This document shows positions 36,121 through 45,024 of a DNA stretch of 64,000 nt, one piece after another. A program made the translations under genes and the position numbers. The DNA is from Chloroflexota bacterium (GTDB lineage Bacteria; Chloroflexota; Anaerolineae; Anaerolineales; Villigracilaceae), in assembly GCA_016235425.1 (NCBI GenBank), contig JACRLC010000010.1, positions 88,674-152,673 of the forward strand. The letters run 5' to 3'. The stretch's first letter is position 1, and the number at the start of each line of letters is the position of its first letter. The notes under the pieces are model-generated. The model made no database searches and was not told the DNA's origin. It saw only the letters and a program-made list of their open reading frames with translations.

Positions 36121-37104
36121 ATGGTTGGCCAAAAGAAAAAAATGGAAAACCCGATGCCCCACATTGATGATGGCTGGTGGGCCTCGGTACTGGCAGAAGA
36201 GGGTCGTTATGCACCTCCCCAGCCGGTTCGTCAGGCAGGCAAGCCCGAGGTCCGTGTTGATGCGGATGCTTCGGCCTCGTCTGCTCCAAGCAAACCGCCT
36301 GCAGATTGGACTCAGGTCAAGGATTTGTATCTGCGCGACCAGATCGTCAGCTTGGATGTCACCGGCTATAACCGCGGCGGCCTGCTCGTGGAAGGCAGCG
36401 GTTTATATGGCTTCGTGCCCTTCTCCCATCTGGTGGATTTGGCGGGGAAAAGCGAAATCTCCGAGCGCGAGCACGATCTCGAATCCTTTGTGGGGCGCAC
36501 CCTTCGATTGAAAGTGATCGAGTGCGTGCCTGAGGACGGGCGCATCGTGTTCTCTGAGCGCGCCGCGCAGGCCGAACCCGGCAAGCGCGCCGAACTGTTC
36601 GGCTCACTGCACCCGGGCGAGCGCGTGAAAGGCACGGTCACGAACATCACCGATTTCGGTGTCTTCGTTGACCTGGGCGGTGTGGAAGGATTGATCCACA
36701 TCTCCGAACTTTCCTGGGGACGCGTCATTCACCCGAATCAGATCGTGAAGATGGGACAGGCCATCGAAGTGCAAGTGCTCGATCTTGCGCCCGAACGATG
36801 CCGTGTGGCGTTGAGCCTGAAACGACTCCATGCCAACCCGTGGGAATCTGCCATCACAGATTTTCCCGAGGGAAGCGTTGTGCCGGCGACCGTCACAAGC
36901 GTGGTTTCGTTCGGTGCATTCGCAAAACTCGACGCCGGTGTGGAAGGTTTGATCCATGCTTCCGAAATACCGCTGGCGGATGGCCAATCAGTGAAGGACC
37001 TGGTCGCCGAAGGCCAGGCGATTCAAGTACGCGTTCTTCACGTGGACGCCTCGCACCAACGCATGGGTCTCAGTATGCGCTTGAACGGAGAAGGAAGCCA
37101 GTAA
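36121..37104 (+). CDS. S1-domain RNA-binding protein (three S1 repeats)
   Basis: 327 residues with a disordered acidic N-terminus (about 1-65) and three S1 repeats (about 70-148, 163-235, 246-322). The second is the most canonical (GERVKGTVTNITDFGVFVDLGGVEGLIHISELSWGRV). It resembles ribosomal protein bS1 of low repeat number and probably helps load mRNA on the ribosome. The ATG is preceded by GAAGGAGG, one of the strongest Shine-Dalgarno sequences in the window. Confidence 0.88.
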   Translation: MVGQKKKMENPMPHIDDGWWASVLAEEGRYAPPQPVRQAGKPEVRVDADASASSAPSKPPADWTQVKDLYLRDQIVSLDVTGYNRGGLLVEGSGLYGFVPFSHLVDLAGKSEISEREHDLESFVGRTLRLKVIECVPEDGRIVFSERAAQAEPGKRAELFGSLHPGERVKGTVTNITDFGVFVDLGGVEGLIHISELSWGRVIHPNQIVKMGQAIEVQVLDLAPERCRVALSLKRLHANPWESAITDFPEGSVVPATVTSVVSFGAFAKLDAGVEGLIHASEIPLADGQSVKDLVAEGQAIQVRVLHVDASHQRMGLSMRLNGEGSQ

Positions 37105-37128
37105 CGTCAACTCGTTGCCTGAACTCCC

Positions 37129-39339
37129 ATGTCCGAATCCCGCCGCGATCATAAACAACACGATATGCAAAATGATCCGCCCGCCAACCGTTGGCTGGAT
37201 CGTTTTGCGCGTTTCAACCTGCACTTTGGCCGCTTCATGCGTGACGCCGCCGGGGTGCTTCTGCTTTCGTTTGCACTCATGTCCCTGCTTGCAGTTTGGG
37301 GCGTTACCCGCGGCGCGCTCCTCACACCCTTCGCAGACCAGCTCTCGCTCTGGTTTGGCTGGGGAAACTACATCGTCATTTTTGGGATCGGATACGGGGG
37401 ACTCTTCCTCCTTCGACGCACATCAGACGGACTCCCCATCAGCCGCCTCCTCGCAATTGAACTCGCCTCTCTCCTGACCCTTGGCCTGTTTGCCGCTATG
37501 GGAGGCAATGACATCATCCGGGCAGACTCCGGCAAAGACGGCGGACGCCTCGGCTGGGGACTCTCCGCGCTGGCGTGGATGGCGGGCGGGCCGATTTGGG
37601 GAAGCCTGCTTTTGTTCATTATTTGGTCGCTGGCCGTGATGACCGGCTTTGGACTGTGGTCTGTTCTGGAAGCGTGGCTGTTGCGCCTCGCCGGGGAAAC
37701 GTCCGCGCAAGCCACAGCAGGGGAAACGTCTGCGCCCGAAGCGGAAGAAGCCGCGCCTGCGCCTGCCAAAACCGCGCCGAAAAAGAAAACCCAACCCCTG
37801 CCGCCCGAATTCAGAACTTCATTACGCGCGCCCGATAAAAAACCGGAGAAAGCCGTCAAAGCGCCGCCGCGCCACGAAGACCTGCCGCCTCTGCAAATCC
37901 TGCTCGCGGAAACAGCCGCCCGCGCAGACGAGCGTACCATCAACCAGACGGCAGGTCTCATCATGAAGACGCTGGCTGAGTTTGGCATTCCTGCCACGGT
38001 CATCGGCTATCGCGTCGGCCCTGCAGTGACACAGTTTGCCGTTCAACCGGGCTTTATCAAAAAAGCCGGTTCGGATGAAGATGACGCGCAACAAATGAAA
38101 GTGCGCGTCGCGCAAATCGCGTCGCTGGAGAAAGACCTCGCTCTGGCGCTCTCCGCTCAACGTCTGAGAATTGAAGCGCCGGTTCCGGGCAAACCGTATG
38201 TGGGCATCGAAGTCCCGAATACACATCAATCGGTCGTGCGGCTCAAGTCATTGCTTGAATCGGAAACGTTTCATAAAGTGGGCGCGCCGCTTTCGGTTGC
38301 GCTTGGGCGCGATGTTTCCGGCCACCCGCTGGTCGCAGACTTGTCGCGTATGCCGCACCTCTTGATCGCAGGTTCCACCGGCTCCGGCAAATCGGTATGT
38401 ATTACGGCGCTGGCGGCCTGCCTTGCGATGAACAACCCGCCCGAAGATTTACGCATGGTGATGATCGACTCCAAGATGGTGGAGTTACTGCGTTTCAACG
38501 GCCTGCCGCATCTTTACGGGAAAGTTGAGACCAACGTCGAGCGCATTCTCGGCGTGCTTCGCTGGGTGGTGGTGGAAATGGAACACCGCTACCGCCTGCT
38601 CGAATCCAGCCATTCGCGCGACCTGGAATCCTACAACCGCAAACAGACCCGCAAAGCAGATGGCGTGACCCTGCCGCGCATTGTCGTGCTGGTAGACGAA
38701 CTCGCCGATCTGATGATGTCCGCGCCCGACCAGACCGAACATAACCTGGTGCGTCTCGCACAGATGGCGCGCGCCACGGGCATTCATTTGGTGGTCGCCA
38801 CGCAACGCCCGTCAACGGACGTGGTTACGGGTCTCATCAAAGCCAACTTCCCGGCGCGGCTTGCCTTTGCCGTCGCATCCGGTGTGGACAGCCGCGTCAT
38901 CCTCGATTACACCGGCGCAGAGACCTTGCTTGGCCGCGGCGACATGCTCTTCCTGAATCCCGAAGTTGGCACGCCCACCCGCGCGCAGGGCGTGATGATC
39001 ACGGACATGGAGATCGAACGCATCATCGCTCACTGGCAAAAGGTCAGTGACCTGCCAGTGGATGACGTTCCTCCCTGGGAGAAATTGCTGCAGGAACCCG
39101 GCGAGGATGAAGACGACGGTCTGATCGAACAGGCGATTTCCATCGTCAAACAAAGCCAGCGCGCTTCAGCCTCGTTACTCCAACGCCGTTTGCGGATCGG
39201 GTATCCGCGCGCAGCGCGCTTGCTCGATCAGCTTGAAGAGATGGGCGTGGTTGGACCGTCGCAGGGCGGCGGCAAGGAGCGCGATGTGCTTGTCAATGCG
39301 GAGGATGACGAGAGTTTCGAAGATCCAAATGGTGGATAA
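37129..39339 (+). CDS. ftsK: DNA translocase FtsK/SpoIIIE
   Basis: 736 residues. It has an N-terminal membrane domain with about four helices (30-185), an Ala/Pro/Lys-rich linker, and the RecA-like motor with Walker A AGSTGSGKS (around 413-421) and Walker B IVVLVDELADLMM. Next are RATGIHLVVATQRPSTDVVTGLIKANFPARLAF and a C-terminal winged-helix gamma domain (about 665-725; QRASASLLQRRLRIGYPRAARLLDQLEEMGVVG) that reads polar chromosomal sequences. It pumps DNA at the division septum. The linker is short compared with E. coli FtsK, as in SpoIIIE. Confidence 0.95.
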   Translation: MSESRRDHKQHDMQNDPPANRWLDRFARFNLHFGRFMRDAAGVLLLSFALMSLLAVWGVTRGALLTPFADQLSLWFGWGNYIVIFGIGYGGLFLLRRTSDGLPISRLLAIELASLLTLGLFAAMGGNDIIRADSGKDGGRLGWGLSALAWMAGGPIWGSLLLFIIWSLAVMTGFGLWSVLEAWLLRLAGETSAQATAGETSAPEAEEAAPAPAKTAPKKKTQPLPPEFRTSLRAPDKKPEKAVKAPPRHEDLPPLQILLAETAARADERTINQTAGLIMKTLAEFGIPATVIGYRVGPAVTQFAVQPGFIKKAGSDEDDAQQMKVRVAQIASLEKDLALALSAQRLRIEAPVPGKPYVGIEVPNTHQSVVRLKSLLESETFHKVGAPLSVALGRDVSGHPLVADLSRMPHLLIAGSTGSGKSVCITALAACLAMNNPPEDLRMVMIDSKMVELLRFNGLPHLYGKVETNVERILGVLRWVVVEMEHRYRLLESSHSRDLESYNRKQTRKADGVTLPRIVVLVDELADLMMSAPDQTEHNLVRLAQMARATGIHLVVATQRPSTDVVTGLIKANFPARLAFAVASGVDSRVILDYTGAETLLGRGDMLFLNPEVGTPTRAQGVMITDMEIERIIAHWQKVSDLPVDDVPPWEKLLQEPGEDEDDGLIEQAISIVKQSQRASASLLQRRLRIGYPRAARLLDQLEEMGVVGPSQGGGKERDVLVNAEDDESFEDPNGG

Positions 39340-39371
39340 ATCGTTTCGCAGGTCTTATTGTCGATGCGGTA

Positions 39372-39414
39372 CAACTCGTTCAGTGTGTAGTACAACTGCA
39401 CCCTGAACGAGTTG
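39372..39414. repeat. 12-bp inverted repeat after ftsK
   Basis: CAACTCGTTCAG (39372-39383) pairs with CTGAACGAGTTG (39403-39414), with a 19-bp loop. No U-run follows. The rest of the 211-bp gap to the next gene shows nothing else I can name. Confidence 0.7.
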
Positions 39415-39550
39415 AAGAACCTCCAACTTTGTAAATTGCCAACGGGGGCATGTTCGCAGTTTTTAGATTATCATTAGCCCTCGGTAATGACGTTTGACGG
39501 TCGTATCGCAAGCGATTGTCAGCGCTAAACTGATTACAGAAAGGAAATGA

Positions 39551-40183
39551 TTGGTGGATTCAACAACCAATCCCAAACCCACTTTCACCGACCGCCTGCG
39601 AATCATTTTTAAAGGCGTGTTGGATCCCATCGGCGCATTTCTGAATCGCACCGGCCTGACGCCCAATGCCATCACATTGCTTGGGCTTGCAGGTACAACC
39701 CTGGGGGCTTACTTCCTGGCGCGCGGCGAAATGATGATCGGCGGCATCACACTTCTTCTCACTGTTCCCATTGACGCGCTGGACGGTACAATGGCGCGCC
39801 TGCGCGGCGAATCGAGCGATTTCGGCGCGTTTGTCGATTCGGTCAGTGACCGCTACTCCGAGTTGATCACCTTTGGCGGATTGTTGTATTACTTCGCGGT
39901 GCAGGGGGATCAGCTTGGTGCGATGCTGACCTTCACTGCCGCGGCGGGATCGGTGCTGGTCTCATACGTCAAAGCGCGGGCCGAGGGCCTGAACTTCACG
40001 GCAAAAGTGGGTTTGCTCACGCGCGTTGAAAGATACATCGTACTCATCCCGTCATTGGTATTCGATCAGCCGCTGATCGGTATGGGATTGATCGCCCTGC
40101 TGGGAAACATCACGGCTTTGCAACGCATTTTTTATGTGCGTATTCAAGGCCACGCGCGCATGAAGAAAAATCCAAAAATCTAA
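39551..40183 (+). CDS. CDP-alcohol phosphatidyltransferase
   Basis: 210 residues, about six membrane helices. The diagnostic motif D-x2-DG-x2-AR-x8-G-x3-D-x3-D is complete (DALDGTMARLRGESSDFGAFVDSVSD), giving the metal and CDP-alcohol binding site. It transfers a phosphatidyl group to an alcohol such as glycerol phosphate or inositol phosphate; the acceptor cannot be told. The start is TTG 39551 or GTG 39554, both after AAGGAA. It is followed by lgt, so the two may form a lipid/lipoprotein unit. Confidence 0.92.
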   Translation: MVDSTTNPKPTFTDRLRIIFKGVLDPIGAFLNRTGLTPNAITLLGLAGTTLGAYFLARGEMMIGGITLLLTVPIDALDGTMARLRGESSDFGAFVDSVSDRYSELITFGGLLYYFAVQGDQLGAMLTFTAAAGSVLVSYVKARAEGLNFTAKVGLLTRVERYIVLIPSLVFDQPLIGMGLIALLGNITALQRIFYVRIQGHARMKKNPKI

Positions 40184-40237
40184 ATTAGAAGAAGGTGACG
40201 GTCACTTTGGAAGTAGCTGTCACCTGTAGAGGTTTCA

Positions 40238-41032
40238 ATGGTTGATGGTTTTGCAGTTGGTCCGCTTTACATTCGGTTTTATGGAATTATCCTAATGCTC
40301 GGGGCGGTTGCGGGCGGCTGGTTGGCCACCCGTGAGGCAGGCCGCCGCGGATACGACCCCGAGATCGTCTGGGATTTATTGATCTATCTCGTTGTTGGCG
40401 GGATCGTGGGGGCGCGCTTGTGGCACATCTTCACGCCCTCTCCCTCCTCGGTGGAGCAGGGAATCACGACCGCCTACTATCTTTCTCATCCGTTGGATGC
40501 AATTGCGGTTTGGAAAGGCGGACTGGGCATACCGGGCGCGGTGATCGGCGGCGCGGCGGCGCTCTTTATCTATTCCCGCAAATTCAAACTGGATTTTGCC
40601 GAATGGACCGACATCGCCACACCCAGCCTTGCGCTCGGCCAGGCGATTGGACGTTTCGGAAATTTCTTCAACCAGGAGCTGTATGGTGCGCCCACGAACC
40701 TGCCGTGGAAACTGTATATTGACCCGGTCCATCGTCTCAGCGGCTTTGAATCGGTTGAATATTATCACCCGCTGTTCGCATATGAGTCCCTGCTCAGCTT
40801 CGCCAACATGTTCTTTTTGATGTGGATCGCGCGCCGCTTTGAAGGCAGACTCAAGACGGGTGACGTTTTCCTCGTTTACCTGATCACCTACCCCCTCATC
40901 CGCTTTTCACTGGACTTTTTGAGACTCGATGCTTCGCAATTGGCAGGCGTCAACGCCAACCAGACTTTCATGGCGGTGGCGGCTATCCTGTCCATGATTG
41001 CTTTGTGGTGGAGACATCGGGCAAAAGCCTGA
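40238..41032 (+). CDS. lgt: Prolipoprotein diacylglyceryl transferase
   Basis: 264 residues with about seven membrane helices. The signature GRFGNFFNQELYG (137-149) is the Lgt family motif, with upstream VGGIVGARLWHIF and the HPLFAYESL block. It transfers diacylglycerol from phosphatidylglycerol to the lipobox cysteine of prolipoproteins, the step just before LspA. Its partners lspA are about 16 kb upstream. The short gap before it (40190-40225) contains an imperfect GGTGAC hairpin. Confidence 0.95.
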   Translation: MVDGFAVGPLYIRFYGIILMLGAVAGGWLATREAGRRGYDPEIVWDLLIYLVVGGIVGARLWHIFTPSPSSVEQGITTAYYLSHPLDAIAVWKGGLGIPGAVIGGAAALFIYSRKFKLDFAEWTDIATPSLALGQAIGRFGNFFNQELYGAPTNLPWKLYIDPVHRLSGFESVEYYHPLFAYESLLSFANMFFLMWIARRFEGRLKTGDVFLVYLITYPLIRFSLDFLRLDASQLAGVNANQTFMAVAAILSMIALWWRHRAKA

Positions 41033-41098
41033 TGCGTGTTGCGTGTTCCGTGTCTACTTGTTTACCTGTCTACCCAATCCCTGAGGACTGTTGTCCGA

Positions 41099-41127
41099 TT
41101 GACGCGGCAAATCCAAGCCGATATTCT
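41099..41127 (+). promoter_or_regulatory. Promoter of the ABC exporter operon
   Basis: -35 TTGACG (41099-41104), 17-bp spacer, -10 TATTCT (41122-41127). The -10 box ends eight bases before the ATG at 41136, so the mRNA would be leaderless or nearly so. Confidence 0.7.
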
Positions 41128-41135
41128 GAGGTTGT

Positions 41136-42071
41136 ATGATCGAAACCAATGATCTGAGCAAACAATTCAATGATTTCTGGGCGGTTGATGGAGTTAACCT
41201 GGCGGTCAAACCCGGTCAAATTCTCGCGTTGCTGGGACAGAACGGCGCGGGCAAGACGACCACCGTCCGCATGTTGACCGCCCTGCTGAACCCGACGCGC
41301 GGGTGGGCGCGTGTAGCCGGATATGACACTGTCCGGCAGGGACGCGATGTGCGCGCTTCGGTGGGGGTGCTGACCGAACAACACGGCCTCTACATGCGCA
41401 TGAGCGCAAACGAATATCTCGATTTCTTCGGCCAGGTCTACCGGCTCGACCCGAAGGCTCGCAAGGCGCGCAGTGACAACCTGCTGGAATATTTCGGGTT
41501 GGGCGAAGCGGCGCACCGCCGCATTGGTGAATATTCCAAAGGGATGCGGCAGAAGCTGGCGCTGGCGCGTGCCATGATGCACGAGCCGGGCGTCTTGTTG
41601 TTGGACGAGCCGACCTCGGCCATGGACCCCGAGTCCGCGCGGCTGGTGAGGGACGAGATCGCCCGCCTGAAATCTACACAGCGGACGATCGTGATCTGCA
41701 CGCACAACCTCGTCGAAGCGGAAGCGCTGGCGGATATCATCGCCATTATTTACCGCGGACAAATTCTCATGCAAGGCTCACTGGATGAACTCAAGAACCG
41801 CGTGCTTGGTGTGCCAGAATATGAAGTGAAGTTCTCTCACGCCTGGGATGCAGGGGAAATGGAAATGCCCTCAGGGGTGACTCTGGCCGGTAAAACGGCG
41901 ACCAGTTTGAGGGTCCGGGTGGAGCGGCCTCAGGAGTTGAATCCGCTGTTTGTGAGGGCGTTGTCCGCGAGGTCCGCGCCGGTGATGTCGTTCCAGGAGG
42001 AGCCGCGCTCATTGGAACAGGTTTATCTCAAGGCGATGTCTGAAGTAAGAGGAGGGGTGAATGTGGGATAA
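41136..42071 (+). CDS. ABC transporter ATP-binding protein (NatA-like)
   Basis: 311 residues. Walker A GQNGAGKTTT, Q-loop LTEQHGLYMRMSANEYL, signature EYSKGMRQKLALARAMM, Walker B GVLLLDEPTSAMDP and H-loop CTHNLVEAEAL are all intact. A C-terminal accessory domain follows (about 225-311). It resembles the ATPases of ABC-2 exporters such as NatA (Na+ efflux) or drug exporters. Its 3' end overlaps the permease start by 11 bp. Confidence 0.92.
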   Translation: MIETNDLSKQFNDFWAVDGVNLAVKPGQILALLGQNGAGKTTTVRMLTALLNPTRGWARVAGYDTVRQGRDVRASVGVLTEQHGLYMRMSANEYLDFFGQVYRLDPKARKARSDNLLEYFGLGEAAHRRIGEYSKGMRQKLALARAMMHEPGVLLLDEPTSAMDPESARLVRDEIARLKSTQRTIVICTHNLVEAEALADIIAIIYRGQILMQGSLDELKNRVLGVPEYEVKFSHAWDAGEMEMPSGVTLAGKTATSLRVRVERPQELNPLFVRALSARSAPVMSFQEEPRSLEQVYLKAMSEVRGGVNVG

Positions 42072-43494
42072 ATTGTTTCCCGTTTGGCTGGTAACGCGCC
42101 GCGAACTGCGCGATCAATTGCGCGATTGGCGCGTGCTGACGCCGCTCATCATCCTGACGATTTTCTTTCCGATCCTGATGAATGAATTCGCGCGCATGAC
42201 CGTGGATTTTCTCAATCAGTACAATGCAAACTTGATCCTCGACCGCCTCGTGCCGTTCTCGATCCTGATCATCGGTTTCTTCCCGATCACGGTTTCGCTT
42301 GTGGTGGCGCTCGAATCGTTTGTGGGTGAAAAGGAACGCGGGACGATCGAGCCGCTGTTGAGTTCACCGCTGGAAAACTGGCAGTTGTATTTTGGCAAGT
42401 TGTTGCTTGGCGTATTCACGCCGTTGATGGCCAGCTTTCTTTCGATTTTCTTCTACCTGGTGATGGTCGACCGCCAGGGGTTGGATATGCCGCCGTGGTA
42501 CATCATTTTGCAGCTTCTTATCCTGACGACCGCACATGCCATCCTGATGGTGAGTGCGGCGATTGTGATCTCGGTGCAATCCACTTCGGTGAAGGCGGCC
42601 AACCTGCTTGCTTCGTTCATCGTGATCCCGGTGGCGGTGTTGATGCAGGGCGAAGCCGTCATGTTGTTTTGGGGCAATGAAGATGTGTTGTGGCTGGCGG
42701 TGGCAGGCGTGACTATCCTTGCGCTGTTGATCGTGCGCGTGGGCATCGCGCATTTCCAGCGCGAGTATTTGCTCGGCCGTGAAATCGACGTGATCAACAT
42801 GCGCTGGATCGGGCGCACCTTTTGGATGAACTTCAAAGGCGACGCGCATTCCATCGCCGAATGGTATGGCAGTTCGATCAGATCCTCCTTGCGCAAGCTG
42901 GTCACTCCCTCGATGTTGATCGTGTTGATCGCGGGGATTGGAATATGGCTTGGTTATGATTGGATCATACAAAACCTGCCGACCGCGCTGAGTAAAGCCC
43001 CTCCTGAAGAGGTGGCAAAACTTGCCGAGCGCGCCCGCGAGACCCCGGAGTTGATGCGGCTCAGGGAGAGCTTCTCCGCGCCTTTTCTTTTCATGAACAA
43101 TACGCGCGCCATGGTCAGTATTTTGGTGGCCGGGTTGGTATCGTTCAGCGTGTTGGGCATCGTGCTTTACCTTGTGAATATCGGTTTGATCGGCGGGTTG
43201 TTCGGCGCGTTCGAGCTGCTTGGCATTCCCCCATGGCCTTTATTTCTTGGCGGGGTGCTTCCGCACGGTGTCTTTGAAATCCCGGCATTGATGATCGGCA
43301 GTGCGGCGGTCTTGTATATCGGCGTTGCGCTGGTCACACCGCAGACGGGAAAATCGATGGGTGAAATTGTCATCGAATTGCTCGCGGATTGGGCGAAGAT
43401 CTTCATCGGTATCGTCATTCCATTGCTGGCAGTTGCGGCGGTGATCGAGGCATACGTCACGCCATTGATATTGGTGGCGATCCTGCAAAGGTGA
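42061..43494 (+). CDS. ABC-2 type permease (NatB-like)
   Basis: 477 residues with an N-terminal helix, a large extracytoplasmic region and about six C-terminal helices. ESFVGEKERGTIEPLLSSPLENWQLYFGKLLLG is the ABC-2 coupling-helix motif. The C-terminal half shows stage II sporulation protein M-like character (LVSFSVLGIVLYLVNIGLIGGLFGAFELLG...LPHGVFEIPALMIGSAAVLYIG), suggesting a fusion of an ABC-2 permease with a SpoIIM-like domain. It forms a complex with the ATPase encoded just upstream. The substrate is unknown. Confidence 0.88.
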   Translation: MWDKLFPVWLVTRRELRDQLRDWRVLTPLIILTIFFPILMNEFARMTVDFLNQYNANLILDRLVPFSILIIGFFPITVSLVVALESFVGEKERGTIEPLLSSPLENWQLYFGKLLLGVFTPLMASFLSIFFYLVMVDRQGLDMPPWYIILQLLILTTAHAILMVSAAIVISVQSTSVKAANLLASFIVIPVAVLMQGEAVMLFWGNEDVLWLAVAGVTILALLIVRVGIAHFQREYLLGREIDVINMRWIGRTFWMNFKGDAHSIAEWYGSSIRSSLRKLVTPSMLIVLIAGIGIWLGYDWIIQNLPTALSKAPPEEVAKLAERARETPELMRLRESFSAPFLFMNNTRAMVSILVAGLVSFSVLGIVLYLVNIGLIGGLFGAFELLGIPPWPLFLGGVLPHGVFEIPALMIGSAAVLYIGVALVTPQTGKSMGEIVIELLADWAKIFIGIVIPLLAVAAVIEAYVTPLILVAILQR

Positions 43495-43497
43495 TCC

Positions 43498-44256
43498 ATG
43501 CCGAAGGTTATCATTCTCGGTTCATCCAATGCGATCCCCACGCAGGACAGCGAAAATACACACATGGTGATCGTAGGCGATGAACGAATGGTACTGGTTG
43601 ATTCGGTCAGTAATCCGATCCTGCGTTTGGAACAGGCGGGACTGGACTTCAATGACCTGACCGACTTGATCGTGACTCACTTCCACCCGGATCACGTTTC
43701 CGGCCTCCCGCTCCTGCTCATGGACATGTGGCTGATGGGACGCCGCAGGCCGCTCAACATCTACGGCTTGCATTACACGCTCGACCGTGTGGAAGACCTG
43801 ATGGGTTTCTACAACTGGTCTGACTGGCCGAACTTTTTCCCGGTGGCTTTTTACCGTCTGCCTGCCAGCGAAATGACCACCGTGATGGATTGTCCCGATT
43901 TCAGGATTTATTCTTCGCCTGTGCGCCACCTTATCCCAACCATGGGGCTGAGAATCGAGTTCAACCGCACGAATAAAGTGATGGCCTACTCCTGCGATAC
44001 CGAGCCTTGCGAAGAAGTGGTGCGCCTCGGCGCGGGCGCGGACGTGATGATCCATGAGGCGGCAGGCGCGCAACGCGGGCATTCCTCCGCGGCGCAGGCG
44101 GGGGAGATCGCCAGCCGCGCGGAGGTGGGACGGTTGTATTTGATCCACTATGCAACGGGGAAATACGCCAACGGAAATCTGGTCGAGCAAGCGCGCACAC
44201 GTTTTCAAGGAGAGGTTGCCCTGGCCAAGGATTTCATGACGCTGGATTTCAGTTAG
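43498..44256 (+). CDS. Metallo-beta-lactamase fold hydrolase (RNase Z-like)
   Basis: 252 residues. The metal-binding motif is THFHPDHVSGL (residues 60-70), with further ligands in SPVRHLIPTMG, SCDTEPCEEV and HEAAGAQRGHSSAAQAGEIA. The pattern is close to RNase Z/arylsulfatase-type members of the superfamily, but the flexible arm of tRNase Z is absent, so a tRNA processing role is uncertain. It starts three bases after the permease stop, so it belongs to that operon. Confidence 0.88.
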   Translation: MPKVIILGSSNAIPTQDSENTHMVIVGDERMVLVDSVSNPILRLEQAGLDFNDLTDLIVTHFHPDHVSGLPLLLMDMWLMGRRRPLNIYGLHYTLDRVEDLMGFYNWSDWPNFFPVAFYRLPASEMTTVMDCPDFRIYSSPVRHLIPTMGLRIEFNRTNKVMAYSCDTEPCEEVVRLGAGADVMIHEAAGAQRGHSSAAQAGEIASRAEVGRLYLIHYATGKYANGNLVEQARTRFQGEVALAKDFMTLDFS

Positions 44257-44265
44257 CCGAAAAAA

Positions 44266-44338
44266 CCCTCATCCCCAACCCTTCCCCCGAAGGGGGAAGG
44301 GAGTCCCCTCTCCCCGCGGGAGAGGGCCAGGGTGAGGG
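44266..44338. repeat. CCCTCA...TGAGGG palindromic repeat
   Basis: Outer arms CCCTCA (44266-44271) and TGAGGG (44333-44338) enclose two hairpins, CTTCCCCCGAAGGGGGAAG (44281-44299) and a CCCTCTCCCCGCGGGAGAGGG-like (21-bp) one. The same family is found inside aroE (14102-14142) and at the 3' end of aroF copy 1 (about 16841-16866). Confidence 0.8.
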
Positions 44339-44367
44339 AAAGCCCACTGCGTAAGGTGAGCCAACAA

Positions 44368-44397
44368 AAATCCCTCTCCATTTTTGAAGAGGGATTT
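44368..44397. terminator. Bidirectional terminator between the MBL and HNH genes
   Basis: AAATCCCTCT (44368-44377) pairs with AGAGGGATTT (44388-44397). A-rich and T-rich flanks lie on both sides, suiting the convergent genes. Confidence 0.8.
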
Positions 44398-44440
44398 CCA
44401 GTATCCACTGGTCACTGTCTGCTGCTGACTGATTACTGGT

Positions 44441-44944
44441 TCACCACCCCGCAATATACGGTTCCCATTCGCCATTTTCACTAAGATGTCTGCCAAAGAT
44501 ATAAGCCGCATTGGCCGGTGGTTCTTTTGGGATGTGCATCAGGCGCATATGAGATTCTTCCACTTTACGCCCGCCTTTGCGGTGATTGCAGGAGGGGCAG
44601 GCCGCCACCACGTTCGTCCAGATGTGTTCGCCGCCGAGGTGACGGGGCATCACGTGGTCAACTGTAAGGCCGCCGTCACGTTTGCCGCAATACTGGCAGG
44701 TATAATTGTCGCGGCGGAAGACTTCGCGGCGCGTCAATTTGACGCGCGGCCGCGGTCGGTGCACCTGGCTTTCCAGCCGGATGACGGAAGGACGCGGGAT
44801 CAACTGTGAAATGGTTCGGATGTGGCCGCGTCCATTCACGACCATATCAGCTTTACCGCACAGGAGCAGGCCAATGGCCCGTCGTGTGGAGCACACGTGA
44901 ATCGGCTCGAAATTGGCGTTGAGCACTAATACCGGCTCTTGCAT
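44441..44944 (-). CDS. HNH endonuclease family protein
   Basis: 167 residues. The HNH/zinc core is complete: YTCQYCG, TVDHVMPRHLGGEHIWTNVVAACPSCNHRKGG, with two CxxC zinc pairs, catalytic DH and the Asn. An N-terminal region (VLVLNANFEPIHVCSTRRAIGLLLCGKADMV) is typical of a common stand-alone HNH subfamily of actinobacteria, cyanobacteria and Chloroflexota. No methylase or other defence gene is adjacent, so restriction is unlikely. Its cellular target is unknown. GGAGACAG precedes the ATG. Confidence 0.92.
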   Translation of the reverse strand: MQEPVLVLNANFEPIHVCSTRRAIGLLLCGKADMVVNGRGHIRTISQLIPRPSVIRLESQVHRPRPRVKLTRREVFRRDNYTCQYCGKRDGGLTVDHVMPRHLGGEHIWTNVVAACPSCNHRKGGRKVEESHMRLMHIPKEPPANAAYIFGRHLSENGEWEPYIAGW

Positions 44945-45024
44945 TCTGTCTCCGAATCTGCATGATTATACTGCTGAATCCAAAGACTTCGGAAGTTTGC
45001 TTTTATCAGCCCAATGGAGTTGAA

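Noticed and set aside
44441..44944. Restriction or defence system around the HNH gene
   Set aside because: There is no methylase, helicase or other defence partner nearby. The protein is a common stand-alone subfamily.
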